A DNA stretch of 64,000 nucleotides from Providencia stuartii (GTDB taxonomy: Bacteria > Pseudomonadota > Gammaproteobacteria > Enterobacterales > Enterobacteriaceae): the NCBI GenBank assembly GCA_900455155.1, contig UGUC01000001.1:186001-250000 (forward strand), in the 5' to 3' direction. Below are positions 20,411 to 31,280 of this stretch, piece after piece. The position numbers and the translations under genes were made by a program. The notes beneath the pieces are model-generated. The model was not told the origin of the DNA, did not search any database, and was given only the letters and a program-made list of their open reading frames with translations. Position 1 is the stretch's first letter, and every line of letters begins with the position of its first letter.

Positions 20411-22904
20411 ATGAAGTTGCATGGCCGCCATAGGAGCCTATTAGCAGTTTGCCTAATTCTTGGAACATCAAAAAGCTGGGGGGTGAGTTTTGATACCTCT
20501 TTACTCGCTGGTGATTCCGCGAAATCCGATCTGTCTCGCTTTTATGAAGAGCAAAGCATGCCAGCGGGTACACAAGAGATGGATGTCTTTATTAATGGCG
20601 ATTGGAAAGGCCGTTATCCCTTTTATATTTACAGACTCTCACAACCGTATTTTTCTTAGCAAACGCGAAGCTGGACTTTTAGGGATCAAATTACCTGAAA
20701 CATCGGATGAAGAGCAGGAATATACATTAGAACAATTGGTGCAAGGTGGTAGCTTTAATGTCGATATCAGTACATTAAGCATCAAAATGTCTATTCCACA
20801 AAGCTTTCTTTTGCGCAACGAAGTGGGCTATGTTCCTCCCGAATTTTGGGAAGAGGGTATCCCCGCAGCCATGCTTTCATATAACGCGACTTACTATAAA
20901 ACAAAGAATAAAAATGGTGATAAATCATCGAGTGATGATCTCTACGCGGGTTTTGAATCGGGGCTCAATTTTAGCTCTTGGCAATTTCGCGATAGCAGCT
21001 CACTCCGAAAACATTCAGGTGATAGCTTAAAATGGGAAAATAATACACGCTATCTACGCAAAGCTTTACCATTATATCAATCCAATTTTATTGCAGGTGA
21101 TTTTTACTCCCAGGGAACACTATTTGATTCAGTGCGAGTTCGTGGCGTTTCTCTCGCCTCAGACATTAATATGCGCCCCACTTCACAACAAGGCTTTGCC
21201 CCGATTGTTAGAGGTGTCGCTCAAACTAACGCCCTTGTCAAAGTCATACAAAACGGCAGTATTATTTACCAAGAAAACGTGCCACCAGGGCAATTTACCA
21301 TCGATAATATTCAGCCAACGGGGTCGGCTGGCGATTTGTTAGTGATCGTAAAAGAAGCCAACGGGCAAGAACAATCCTTTACGGTTCCATTTTCTGCCGT
21401 ACCGGGGATGTTAAAAGAGGGGGTAAGTAATTATGCCCTGCTCGCTGGTAAGGTGAACCAAGAAAATGGTCACTATCAGCCCAAATTTCTCCAAGGCACC
21501 TTCGAATATGGTTTTAATAACCTAATCACTGGCTACACGGGGGTGATTGCAAGTGAAGATTATCAAGCTTATCTGCTCGGCTCTGGTTGGAACTTACCTA
21601 TTGGTGCTGTTTCTCTCGATATCACACATGCCAATACTCAACTACCTAATGACACGCAGAAAGGCCAAAGTATGCGAGTGTCATACAGTAAGTTTCTCAA
21701 TACAACAGCTACCAACTTCACCTTAGCCGCCTATCGCTATTCGACCAAAGGCTATTATAGCTTCAGTGATTCGATTCATGCCCATGAGGGTTATCGTTTA
21801 TATCAGGAAACTTTAGAAAAACAGGCCACAGAGACACTGCCTCATCGTGAATTACCTGCTTTCGATATAAATACGTGGGATTCTATGCGTGGGGTTCGTC
21901 CAAAAAATACCTTCACGATCAATTTAAATCAGCGCTTACCTGAAAACTGGGGAACCTTCTACGTTTCAGGCTCCCAACGTGACTATTGGTCGACTACCCC
22001 AACAACCCGCGAGTACCAACTAGGCTACTCGAATGCGTATTCAGATATCAGCTATTCCCTGTCCGCTAGCCGAGTACGGGATGGTAAAGGCGAAGAAGAA
22101 AATCGCTACTATATTTCAATCAGTTTACCTCTGTCTGTATTTGATAATGATATATGGGTCAGCACAGGCCTTACTGCTACCGATTCTCACTATCAACAAA
22201 GTACCGTTTCTTTAAGTGGTACGGCTCTGGAAGCAAACCGATTGAGTTATTCACTTTCCGGCAGTAATCAGCAAGGTGGCCAAAACATGGCAAGCGCCAA
22301 TGTGGCTTATCGCTCAAATGTTTCCACTATTGGTAGTTCACTCAGTGAATCTAATGACTACCATCAAACTGGGCTGAGTGCACGCGGCAGCTTAGTCGCT
22401 ATACCTTGGGATATACTCGCATCTAACGAAATCGGCAATACAATGACCATCGTCAAAGCGCCCCATGCACAAGGCTTAATGGTGAATGGCGACCAAAGTA
22501 TCGTGACCAATAAAGAAGGACTGGCATTAGTACCTTATGCAACGCCATATCGTAAAAATACGATTATGCTTTCAAATACAGAAAATACACAAGGCGCTGA
22601 AGTTATCGGCAATATGGCAAATAGCGCACCAATCGAAGGTTCAGTGAACTTAGTGAAATTCAAAACCGATACGCGCACCTCTTGGCTCAGTCGTGCATTA
22701 CGACAAGATGGCAGTGCATTACCTTTCGGCGCAGAAGTAACTGACCTTCAAGGAGAAGCGATTGGCTATGTAGGGCAAGCCAGTGTGCTGTATTTAAAAG
22801 CAGAAGCTTTTCCTAAGTCGGTCATTATTCGGTTAAATGAGGGTCACTGCACCATTCATAACTTACCAGACAACCTTGACGGCCCCACTGGCGTTTGCCA
22901 ATAA
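20411..22904 (+). CDS. Outer-membrane fimbrial usher (one frameshift)
   Basis: A FimD/PapC-type usher that forms the outer-membrane pore and assembles subunits. The N-terminal signal sequence and the FDTSLLAGDSAKSDLSRF segment are followed by the beta-barrel (YSQGTLFDSVRVRGVSL), plug and C-terminal domains (GNTMTIVKAPHAQGLMVNG; LPFGAEVTD). One extra T in the T4 run at 20621-20624 splits the first 70 or so residues from the rest. With three T's the sequence reads YPFIFTDSHNRIFLSKREAG, and the full protein is 830 residues, the family size. Its stop is five bases before the adhesin start. Confidence 0.9.
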
Positions 22905-22908
22905 CGAG

Positions 22909-23985
22909 ATGAATGTCATGATGCGATCCTATCTTTTTTTAATCCTAATTCTCTTTAGCGGCTATAGTCAGGCAATTTGCCATGAAAGTGGCATAAGCTA
23001 TGCTTCGCCAATTAGCATTGATTTGTCGGATAAACTCACCCCCGCCACCCCCGAGTGGACAACGACCATATCGACACAGTACTCGGGTAGCTTTAATTGT
23101 TCCACCCGCCAAAGCGAATTTGGTTATACCAAAATCCTGAATACTGACAACCAATATGCAACCATTTTGAGTTTTATGAATGGGAAATATCATGTCAGGG
23201 CACAAATCATTAATGATATTCCGAATAAGAAACTGAATAAATCAGGTCGTCACTCTGCTTCTGAGTTAAATACGCCAGTGACGATTAAATTTACGCTTGA
23301 ACCAAAACAAGGCACGCTCATTGCCGGTGATACCGTCCATCTACATGATATTCTCTTCGTCACAGATTTAAGCGGAATGTCAATTTTTGATATTGTGCTA
23401 TGGCCCGTTAAACAACTTCTGAAAATCCTACAATGGTTATTTAACGGTTTTAACTGGCCCTATGATGACCGTGATATGTTCGGTCAGCCACTAATATTAA
23501 AATATGCACCAAAATTAACTACCTGCGCTTTCCAAAATGCGGGGCTTGTTGTCACATTACCAACATTAAGCCGCCATCAAGTCATTAATGGAAACCAAGC
23601 TGGCTATACACCGTTTTCATTGAATATGCGTTGTGAGAACCTTGGGGGCGCAAATAATACGGCAGAAAGAGCGATCGATGTCTTTTTATCTAGCAATAAT
23701 CTGCTTAGCTCAGATAATACGGTCTTGATTGATAAAACAGCCAATGCCGCACAAGGTATCGGGCTACGCTTAGTTAAAACTAATGCGCCAAATACCCCTG
23801 TGGTGATTTCACAAAATCCAAACTCCCGAGGTAATGCAACGTCGCTGTTTTACGTAAATGCAGGAGGCCAACTGGAACCGCACTTTAGTATTCCAATGGC
23901 TGTTTACTATTATGCATGGGACCCTCAGCGAGCAACCCAAGGCACCCTCAAAACCACGGCGACACTCAATATTGTCTACCCGTAA
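22909..23985 (+). CDS. Fimbrial tip adhesin, two-domain
   Basis: A 358-residue secreted protein, last gene of the fimbrial operon. The signal peptide (SYLFLILILFSGYSQA) is followed by ICHESGISYASPISIDL and an N-terminal receptor-binding-like region with Cys residues. A hydrophobic linker (FDIVLWPVKQLLKILQWLF, about residues 165-185) follows. The C-terminal half is a pilin-like domain (TTCAFQNAGLVVTLPTLSR...TATLNIVYP) suited to donor-strand attachment. Such two-domain proteins at the end of usher operons are usually tip adhesins. The ligand cannot be told. The start may be any of the clustered ATGs at 22909, 22918 or 22921. Confidence 0.75.
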   Translation: MNVMMRSYLFLILILFSGYSQAICHESGISYASPISIDLSDKLTPATPEWTTTISTQYSGSFNCSTRQSEFGYTKILNTDNQYATILSFMNGKYHVRAQIINDIPNKKLNKSGRHSASELNTPVTIKFTLEPKQGTLIAGDTVHLHDILFVTDLSGMSIFDIVLWPVKQLLKILQWLFNGFNWPYDDRDMFGQPLILKYAPKLTTCAFQNAGLVVTLPTLSRHQVINGNQAGYTPFSLNMRCENLGGANNTAERAIDVFLSSNNLLSSDNTVLIDKTANAAQGIGLRLVKTNAPNTPVVISQNPNSRGNATSLFYVNAGGQLEPHFSIPMAVYYYAWDPQRATQGTLKTTATLNIVYP

Positions 23986-23995
23986 GCTTCAAAAG

Positions 23996-24026
23996 ATAAG
24001 AGCGCTAATCGTTAGCGCTCTTATTG
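23996..24026. terminator. Bidirectional terminator between fimbrial operon and emrB
   Basis: ATAAGAGCGCTAA (23996-24008) and TTAGCGCTCTTAT (24012-24024) form a perfect 13-bp stem with a 3-base loop, between convergent genes. T-richness downstream on the plus strand and A-richness upstream make it suitable for both directions. Confidence 0.85.
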
Positions 24027-24034
24027 TATTTAAC

Positions 24035-25561
24035 TTACGCTTTACTACCAAAAGGCGGTTTTGCAAACCAGACGGTGATAATCAGTCCAATAAACACCCA
24101 TCCACATAACCAAAAGATTTCATTGGCCGCAATGATTAATCCTTGGCTAGTGATCTCCTGCGCAATAAAGCCCGATGTCTGCTCATGACTTAAGCCATGT
24201 GCCGCCATCTCTTTATACATCTCTAGCGACTCAGGGTTATAGTCAGTGATGTATTCCGTTAACTGGCTATGATGGAGCGACTCTCTATCACTCCACATCG
24301 TGGTTGTGATTGATGTTCCTATCGAGCCTGCAAGAGTACGGAAGAAGTTTGCAAGACTTGACGCCGACGCCAATTTTTCAGGGGGTAAACCTGACAGTGT
24401 TAACGTCGTCAGTGGCATAAAGAAGCAAGCCACAGCCATCCCTTGCACTAACTGAGGCCAAACTACGGCAGAAAAGCCCATACTTGGTTCAAAGGTATAT
24501 GCCCGCCAGAAGAAACAAATCGCATAGAATACAAAACTAAATGTCACTATCCAGCGAATATCAAGGAAGTCTGACAATTTCGCGACGGGGGCAGAGAACA
24601 AGACGGGCAATAACCCTATCGGCGCAAGGGCCAACCCCGCCCATGTTGCCGTATACCCATAGACCTCCTGCAATAACTGGGGCAAGAGAACGATAGCACC
24701 AAAGTAGGCCATATAGGCTAAGCTAACGGAAATCGTGCCTATCGTGAAGTTACGTGATTTAAATAGTGCAAGCTCAACAACTGGGTTTTTGTCTGTTAGT
24801 TCCCAAATAACCAAAAAAACCAATGCTATCGCTGAAATTACCGCTAATGTGACAATTTCATCGGAGGCTAACCATCCTAACTCTTTCCCCTTATCCAACA
24901 GGACCTGAAGGCAACCAACACCCACTGACAATAATGCCAAGCCAATCAAATTAAACGGGACATTGACTACTTTCGATTCCATTCCTTTTAGGATAATAGA
25001 GCCTACAATAACCACAAAAATACCCAGTGGAACGTTCATAAAGAAGATCCACCCCCAATGGAAGTTATCACTAATATAACCACCAAAAATAGGGCCAAAC
25101 ACCGGGGCTAAAATGATCGTCATTGACCAAAATGCCAATGCCATATTTTGCATTTTAGGGGGGTAGCAACGCATGATCAGACTTTGTGAAAGGGGGATCA
25201 CCGGCCCCGCAACAGCACCTTGTAAAACACGAAATAAAATTAACATGCCAAGGCTATCAGAGAAGCCACAAAGTAATGAAAAAATGGTAAATAAAGCGGT
25301 TGCCCATATAAAAACACGGACTTCACCAAACCGTTTAGCAAGGAACCCAGAGATCGCAATGGAAATGGCATTAGAAACACCAAATGAGGTAATCACCCAT
25401 GTTCCTTGTGACATTGAAACACCGAGATCACCAGCAATGGTTGGGATGGCAACGTTAGCGATTGTCGAATCCAGCACCTGCATAAAGGTTGCAAGTGACA
25501 ATGCAATCGTTGCCCATACCAGCTTTGAGCCCTTTAGTGGTTGAATATCTGCCACAGCCAC
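24035..25561 (-). CDS. emrB: EmrB, MFS multidrug efflux transporter
   Basis: A 508-residue drug:H+ antiporter of the 14-segment DHA2 family. It works with EmrA and an outer-membrane channel to expel hydrophobic toxicants. The hallmark first-helix motif LATFMQVLDSTIANVAIPTIAGDLG is intact (read here as MQVLDSTIANVAIP). WVITSFGVSNAISI and LFRVLQGAVAGPVIPLSQ are present. Hydrophobic segments span the protein. It lies 10 bases after emrA in the same operon. No emrR-type regulator gene is adjacent. Confidence 0.93.
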   Translation of the reverse strand: MAVADIQPLKGSKLVWATIALSLATFMQVLDSTIANVAIPTIAGDLGVSMSQGTWVITSFGVSNAISIAISGFLAKRFGEVRVFIWATALFTIFSLLCGFSDSLGMLILFRVLQGAVAGPVIPLSQSLIMRCYPPKMQNMALAFWSMTIILAPVFGPIFGGYISDNFHWGWIFFMNVPLGIFVVIVGSIILKGMESKVVNVPFNLIGLALLSVGVGCLQVLLDKGKELGWLASDEIVTLAVISAIALVFLVIWELTDKNPVVELALFKSRNFTIGTISVSLAYMAYFGAIVLLPQLLQEVYGYTATWAGLALAPIGLLPVLFSAPVAKLSDFLDIRWIVTFSFVFYAICFFWRAYTFEPSMGFSAVVWPQLVQGMAVACFFMPLTTLTLSGLPPEKLASASSLANFFRTLAGSIGTSITTTMWSDRESLHHSQLTEYITDYNPESLEMYKEMAAHGLSHEQTSGFIAQEITSQGLIIAANEIFWLCGWVFIGLIITVWFAKPPFGSKA

Positions 25562-25571
25562 TCCTTTCGGG

Positions 25572-26744
25572 CTAATCCGCGTTTTCGTTAATAATCGTGT
25601 CGATCACCGAATCGACATCCGCCAGCTTTAACACCAGCACATCACTTTCAAATGCTGGCGTGTCACGCTGAACCTCTGCTAACACAGGGCCATTTTGATC
25701 TTTAATATCAATCGTTGCATTCATTGATAACCCAATACGCAACGGATATTTGGCAACCTGTTCAGGGTCTAGCTCTACACGGACAGGCAAACGTTGTACC
25801 ACTTTAATCCAGTTACCCGTTGCATTCTGTGCAGGTAATAAAGAGAAAGCACTCCCCGTTCCCATATCCAAACCAGCCACTTTACCGGTATACACAATAT
25901 CATCACCATAAAAATCACTGGTGAGTGTTACTGGCTGCCCTATGCGCACCTTTTCTAATTGTGTTTCCTTAAAGTTCGCATCCACCCAAACGGGTTGAGC
26001 TGGCACAATAGCCATCAAAGAGCCTTGCGGACCGACTTGTGAACCGACTTGCACATTACGACGCGAAACATAACCTGTGATAGGGCTTTTCACCTCTGTA
26101 CGTTGCAAAGTAATCCATGCGTTGCGCACATTATCTGCGGCTTGTTGGATTGCCGGTTGTTTTCTCAACTCGGTATTGCGCAATAGTGCTTGGTTCGCAT
26201 TATATTGCTGAATGGAGATATCTAAGGCTGCTTGCGCCAACTGCACCGCTTCTTGGGAGTGTTGTAAATCTTCTTTAGAGATAGTCCCACTTCGTCCTAA
26301 AGCGGCGCGGCGTTGATAATCTTTCTGTGCTTGCGCAAGTGAGATACGATTTTTTTGGATTTGCGCTTGGTATTCATCACCATTAATGTACAGCTCTTTG
26401 GTTTTGCGCACCGTGGTTGCGAGGTCATGTTTTGCCTGCTCGTAGGCTAGCCGTGCATTGGTTTTATCCAGAACCACCAGCACATCACCCGCTTTAACCA
26501 AATCGGTATTTTCAAAATTAACCTGAGTCACATTACCTGTAGTCTGCGCAACAATAGGTACTTGCACACCGGAGACATAAGCATCATCAGTATATTCTTG
26601 AAAACGTAATACCAAAAACCAATAAGCACCATAAGCAACAAACAGTAGAACAATAATAATTGAAGCAATTACCATCCAGACTTTTCTACGTTTTTCATTC
26701 TTCGTTTTTTGATTAGTTTCGGTTGAACTCGTTGGTTGATCCAT
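25572..26744 (-). CDS. emrA: EmrA, periplasmic adaptor of the EmrAB efflux pump
   Basis: A 390-residue membrane-fusion protein. One N-terminal membrane anchor (about residues 22-46, WMVIASIIIVLLFVAYGAYW) is followed by a lipoyl half-motif (DAYVSGVQVPIVAQTTGNV). A long helical hairpin (about 85-210, QAQKDYQRRAALGRSG) and a second lipoyl/beta-barrel part (VKSPITGYVSRRNVQVG) complete it. It links EmrB to an outer-membrane factor. It is the first gene of emrAB, with the divergent glgB 538 bases away. Confidence 0.93.
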   Translation of the reverse strand: MDQPTSSTETNQKTKNEKRRKVWMVIASIIIVLLFVAYGAYWFLVLRFQEYTDDAYVSGVQVPIVAQTTGNVTQVNFENTDLVKAGDVLVVLDKTNARLAYEQAKHDLATTVRKTKELYINGDEYQAQIQKNRISLAQAQKDYQRRAALGRSGTISKEDLQHSQEAVQLAQAALDISIQQYNANQALLRNTELRKQPAIQQAADNVRNAWITLQRTEVKSPITGYVSRRNVQVGSQVGPQGSLMAIVPAQPVWVDANFKETQLEKVRIGQPVTLTSDFYGDDIVYTGKVAGLDMGTGSAFSLLPAQNATGNWIKVVQRLPVRVELDPEQVAKYPLRIGLSMNATIDIKDQNGPVLAEVQRDTPAFESDVLVLKLADVDSVIDTIINENAD

Positions 26745-27282
26745 AATAACTCTCTGGGTCTCACACTTTATTAATCACTACCCTTATATTTACGGACTAA
26801 TGCTAATAAAGCAATAGAGAATTCCATTTAACAATATTAATTTTTAGTTTTGTCATTAATTAATGTTTTATATTTCACATCAATAAATGACAGTAATATT
26901 TAATCAAGAGCATCCGAAATTGAAAAGCATTTAAACGCATAGATTCAACTAGTTATAGATATTGACTTTTTAGCACCTAGACTTATTATCATAAGAAACA
27001 AAACCATTTCCAATTCATCTATTTTTGATGACTTTACTTCAACACCAAGCAGCTTTATTGTTTTATCGCTATATTAAAATATAAAACATTCCTAATTTGA
27101 TAGTTATTGACTTATCTCAATATTTTTATCAAATGAAATTGTGGACTATTATTTTGTATCATTGAAAAGATAAATAATAACAAATAGCGCTCGTTTTAAC
27201 GCTACCTTTAGCATCTAAAAGTTAATCATGAAAACGATAATATAAGGCGGCTAGCTGCGACTGATTTCATTCAGGAGAGGTG
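26745..27282. other. Divergent emrA-glgB intergenic region
   Basis: About 540 AT-rich bases with no credible gene. It must hold promoters for emrAB (minus) and glgBA (plus). AGGAG at 27273-27277 is the glgB ribosome binding site. I see no clear operator for an MarR-type regulator and no strong CRP site. Confidence 0.5.
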
Positions 27283-29491
27283 ATGAAAGAGAGAGAAAAA
27301 CCATCAGAGCAACAACTGATCATCGATCAATTATTTGCCGGACATTATCGTGACCCTTTTGCTTTCCTTGGTATGCATCAACAAGGAAAAGTTACCTATT
27401 TTCGAGTCTTACTCCCAAATGCTCAAGAGGTCACCGTACTGGATAGGTTGACCGCAGCCCCCGTTGTGCAACTATCACGCCTTGATGAACGCGGCTTTTT
27501 TTCAGGCGATGCAACAGACTTAGACGCTAATTTCACTTATATTTTGCAGGTTAACTGGGGCAATTCACAACAGGTTATTGAAGATCCGTACCGTTTCGGC
27601 ACATTACTACACGATGCAGATACCAAAGGCCTCCAGCGTACTTTCTCATTTGAAACACTCGGTGCGCATGTACGCCAAGTGGGTGATATTACAGGTACGC
27701 ATTTTTGTGTTTGGGCACCGAATGCCCAACGAGTCTCTGTCGTGGGCGCTTTTAACTTTTGGGACCGGTCGCCGATACCCAATGCGCCATCATCCCGAAA
27801 ATGGCCTTTGGGAAATCTTTCTTCCCGCGATTCAGGCAGGTACTCACTATCAATATGAAATATTAGATGCAAAAGGCGAAGTACAATTAAAATCCGATCC
27901 TTATGCCTTTCGCAGCCAATTACGACCAGATACGACATCAATTGTTTCCCTGCTTCCAAAACAGCGCCACCCCACAGCACAGCAAATCCAATCGAACCAA
28001 CGCAATGCCCCTATCTCTATTTATGAGGTTCACCTTGGTTCATGGCGGCGCTCAGCCAATAACCATAGTTGGCTCACTTACCGAGAACTGGCAGAAACAT
28101 TACTTCCCTATGTTAAAGAGATGGGGTTCACCCATTTAGAAATATTGCCTATTAGCGAACACCCTTTTGATGGCTCATGGGGCTATCAGCCATTAGGTAT
28201 CTACTCTCCTACCAGCCGTTTTGGGTCGCCGCAAGATTTGATTGACTTTGTTGATGAAGCACATCGATTAGGTATTAATGTGATCCTAGATTGGGTGCCC
28301 GGCCATTTTCCTTCGGATAATAGTGGGTTAGCCAATTTTGATGGTACGCCACTCTATGAGTATGCTGACCCAAAAGAAGGTAAGCACCGCGACTGGGATA
28401 CTCTGATCTACGACTACCGCAGTCACGAGGTACGCCAGTTTTTATCCGATAATGCCGCCTATTGGGTAGATCGATTTGGCTTCGATGGCTTACGCGTTGA
28501 TGCTGTTGCATCGATGATTTATCGCGATTATAGCCGCCCTGACGGCGAATGGATTGCAAACGAGTATGGTGGCAATATTAACCTTGAGGCCGTCAGTTTC
28601 TTACAGCATACCAACGAATTACTTCACCGTATCCAGCCTAATGTATTAATGGCCGCAGAAGAGTCGACAGACTTCTCTGGGGTGACATTGCCACCATCCC
28701 TTGGCGGACTTGGATTTAACTACAAATGGAATATGGGGTGGATGCATGACACGTTAAGCTATTTACAGCTAGACCCAATCGCCCGTAAATACCATCATAA
28801 TAAAATGACATTCAGCGTGATGTATGCGTGGAGTGAAAACTACATATTGCCTCTATCTCACGATGAAGTTGTTCACGGTAAAGGTTCCTTATTGCGCAAA
28901 ATGTCAGGCTCACCTGACCAAAAATTTGCCACGCTACGTGCCTATTATGGGTTTATGTGGGCGCACCCAGGTAAAAAGCTGCTGTTTATGGGGGGAGAAA
29001 TCGCACAATGGCGTGAATGGGATCATGATGGGGAGTTAGATTGGCATCTGGTGGATATTCCTACCAGCCCGCATGCTGGTGTTCAACGTCTGATCAGAGA
29101 TCTCAACGTTACTTATCGCAGTACACCCGCCCTGTACGATAACGATCACAATGAAAGTAGTTTTGAATGGGTGATCGTCGACGATCACGATAATTCGGTT
29201 TTTGCATTTATTCGCTACGCCGAAAATGGCGACCCGCTGCTTGTAATCAGCCATTTCACTCCAGTAACGCGAGCAGATTACCGCATTGGTGTCAGGCTAC
29301 ACGGTCAATATCAAGTCTTATTAAACACAAATGATTCACGCTATGGGGGCAGCGATAAGCATCCTGTTGCTCCTATTTCCAGCCAGCCAATCAAGGCACA
29401 TGGTTGCCAGTATTCTATTGCATTGACGCTGCCACCGTTATCAACGCTATATCTGACCATAAAGCCAGCCACAAAGAAAAATAAGGAGTAA
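27283..29491 (+). CDS. glgB: GlgB, 1,4-alpha-glucan branching enzyme (one frameshift)
   Basis: The GH13 enzyme that introduces alpha-1,6 branches into glycogen. An N-terminal CBM48 region (DPFAFLGMHQ...GTHFCVWAPNAQRVSVVG) precedes the catalytic barrel. Barrel motifs are DWVPGHFPSD, GLRVDAVASMIYRDYSR with the nucleophile Asp, AAEESTDF with the acid Glu, and LPLSHDEVVHG. The frame breaks at CC 27765-27766; with one C it reads FNFWDGRRYPMRHHPENG, which matches the family. The repaired length is 735 residues (E. coli 728). A GTG at 27280 is an alternative start. glgA follows after three bases. Confidence 0.93.
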
Positions 29492-29494
29492 AAA

Positions 29495-30934
29495 ATGAAA
29501 GTATTACATGTTTGTGCCGAGTTTTTTCCTTTATTAAAAACAGGTGGACTGGCTGACGTTGTTGCGGCACTCCCGCCCGCTCAGCGGCAACATGGTGCAG
29601 ATGCGAGAGTCTTAGTGCCGGGTTTTCCTGCTATTATCAATCAACTTGCTGATAAACAAAAAGTCACGACCCTTAACACATTCGCAGGGGAAGTGACCTT
29701 ATTTTATTGTCTATATAACGATACGCCATTATATCTTATTGAAGCACCGCACCTTTACCAACGAGAAGGTAGCCCCTATCACGATGGTTATAACAATGCC
29801 TATCAAGATAACTATCGCCGCTTTGGATTATTAGGTTTTATCGCCGCTGAACTCGCCAGAGGCTGTGACCCACTATGGCAAGCCGACATTGTGCATGCTC
29901 ATGATTGGCATGCTGCCCTAGCCTGTGCCTACCTTGCAGCCTATGGCTACCCTGCCCGCTGTATGTTCACCATCCATAATATCGCTTACCAAGGGCTATT
30001 TTCACCCCATCATATTCATGAACTGTGGTTGCCCCCTGAGTTTTACAACGTTGATGGAATGGAGTTTTTTGGTCAACTCTCATTTATGAAAGCAGGGCTA
30101 TTTTATGCCGATCATACTAACGCCGTTAGCCCGACCTATGCCAAAGAGATCTTAAATCCGCATTATGCTTATGGCCTCGATGGGCTTTTAAATCGGCTCA
30201 ACCACGAGCAGCGCTTAAGTGGTATTTTAAATGGCATAGATACTGAAGTCTGGTCACCTTCAAGTGATGCCTTAATTGCGCAAAAATACAGTGAGCGTAG
30301 TGTAAAAAATAAGGTAAAAAACAAACTGGCTTTGCAACAATCCCTCGGCCTTGCGCAACAAACGGATAAACCGCTCTTTGCTGTTGTTAGCCGAATGACC
30401 CGCCAAAAAGGTTTGGATCTGATCTTAGAAATCTTACCGGATCTACTGAGTTCTGGTAGTCAGTTTGTTTTACTTGGCAGCGGCGATCACGACCTCGAAA
30501 ATGCCTATCGCCATGCTCAATCACAATATCCAGATCAGGTACGCGCGATTATTGGTTATGATGAGCCATTATCCCACCAAGTCATTGCAGGTGCAGACGT
30601 ATTAATGGTGCCAAGTCGTTTTGAGCCATGTGGCCTGACACAGCTCTACGCGCTACGTTATGGCACGTTACCACTCGTGCGCAACACTGGTGGCCTAGCC
30701 GATACCGTGACAGATTGTTCATTGGAGGCGATAAAACGCAAAGAGGCAACAGGCTTTGTGTTTAATGAGAGTCATGCCGCCGATCTTAAATCCGCAATCG
30801 ACCGCGCGTTAGCTTTGTGGGATTCTCCAGCACAATGGCAACAGGTCCAAAAAAATGCAATGGCAAAAGATGTGAGTTGGCAAAAGTCGGCGGAGGCGTA
30901 TTTAAATATCTATCGAAGAGTGCTGGGGCGATGA
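29495..30934 (+). CDS. glgA: GlgA, glycogen synthase
   Basis: A 479-residue GT5 glycosyltransferase that extends glycogen from ADP-glucose (E. coli 477). The N-terminal ADP-glucose motif KTGGLADVV, the central HNIAYQG and the C-terminal ALRYGTLPLVRNTGGLADTV (split as RYGTLPLVRNTGGLADT) are intact. It lies immediately after glgB with a GGAG ribosome binding site at the glgB stop. The usual glgX and glgC genes between them and glgP after them are absent here. Confidence 0.95.
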   Translation: MKVLHVCAEFFPLLKTGGLADVVAALPPAQRQHGADARVLVPGFPAIINQLADKQKVTTLNTFAGEVTLFYCLYNDTPLYLIEAPHLYQREGSPYHDGYNNAYQDNYRRFGLLGFIAAELARGCDPLWQADIVHAHDWHAALACAYLAAYGYPARCMFTIHNIAYQGLFSPHHIHELWLPPEFYNVDGMEFFGQLSFMKAGLFYADHTNAVSPTYAKEILNPHYAYGLDGLLNRLNHEQRLSGILNGIDTEVWSPSSDALIAQKYSERSVKNKVKNKLALQQSLGLAQQTDKPLFAVVSRMTRQKGLDLILEILPDLLSSGSQFVLLGSGDHDLENAYRHAQSQYPDQVRAIIGYDEPLSHQVIAGADVLMVPSRFEPCGLTQLYALRYGTLPLVRNTGGLADTVTDCSLEAIKRKEATGFVFNESHAADLKSAIDRALALWDSPAQWQQVQKNAMAKDVSWQKSAEAYLNIYRRVLGR

Positions 30935-30974
30935 ATTCTAGGCCCTGTGAATAATTCTATATATTTGCCTATTT

Positions 30975-31002
30975 ATAAAAGGTGGTCGTTCAAACGATCA
31001 CC
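30975..31002 (-). terminator. Intrinsic terminator ending the type VI effector array
   Basis: On the minus strand GGTGATCGT and ACGACCACC pair (one G-T pair) around a 4-base loop and are followed by TTTTATAA. It is oriented to stop transcripts coming from the type VI cluster. It also lies just after glgA, where it has no T-tract for plus-strand use. Confidence 0.65.
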
Positions 31003-31157
31003 GAAATCAATAAATTTAAATGTTAGAGAAATTTCCATCATGCGGAATAGTATTCTCAGGTAATTCGGCTACTACTTAATATTGCAAGCAGTTTCTCTTT
31101 AGCAAATTAAAGAATATTATTCGTTTAATCTTATAGTGTGCTAATACCGGTTGATAT

Positions 31158-31232
31158 TCATTTTCCAGATAAAAAAAACGCTTGACGTTCGCTACTTTGA
31201 ATAATTTTTTTGTTTTTTGACGTCAGCTTCAC
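31158..31232 (-). pseudogene. 24-codon stub of the unknown gene X
   Basis: Starting from GTG at 31232 this encodes KLTSKNKKIIQSSERQAFF, then a stop. It aligns clearly with the first 20 or so residues of the intact gene at 33101-33799 (MKLTAQSKQIIRDNKLQAFY). The flanking DNA up to the immunity stop is also similar. It shows that a diverged X gene once followed immunity gene 1 and was cut off at the edge of the array. No function is expected. Confidence 0.6.
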
Positions 31233-31280
31233 GACATTATCTATATTCACAGTCAGTAAATTACTGCCTATTAATCGTGA

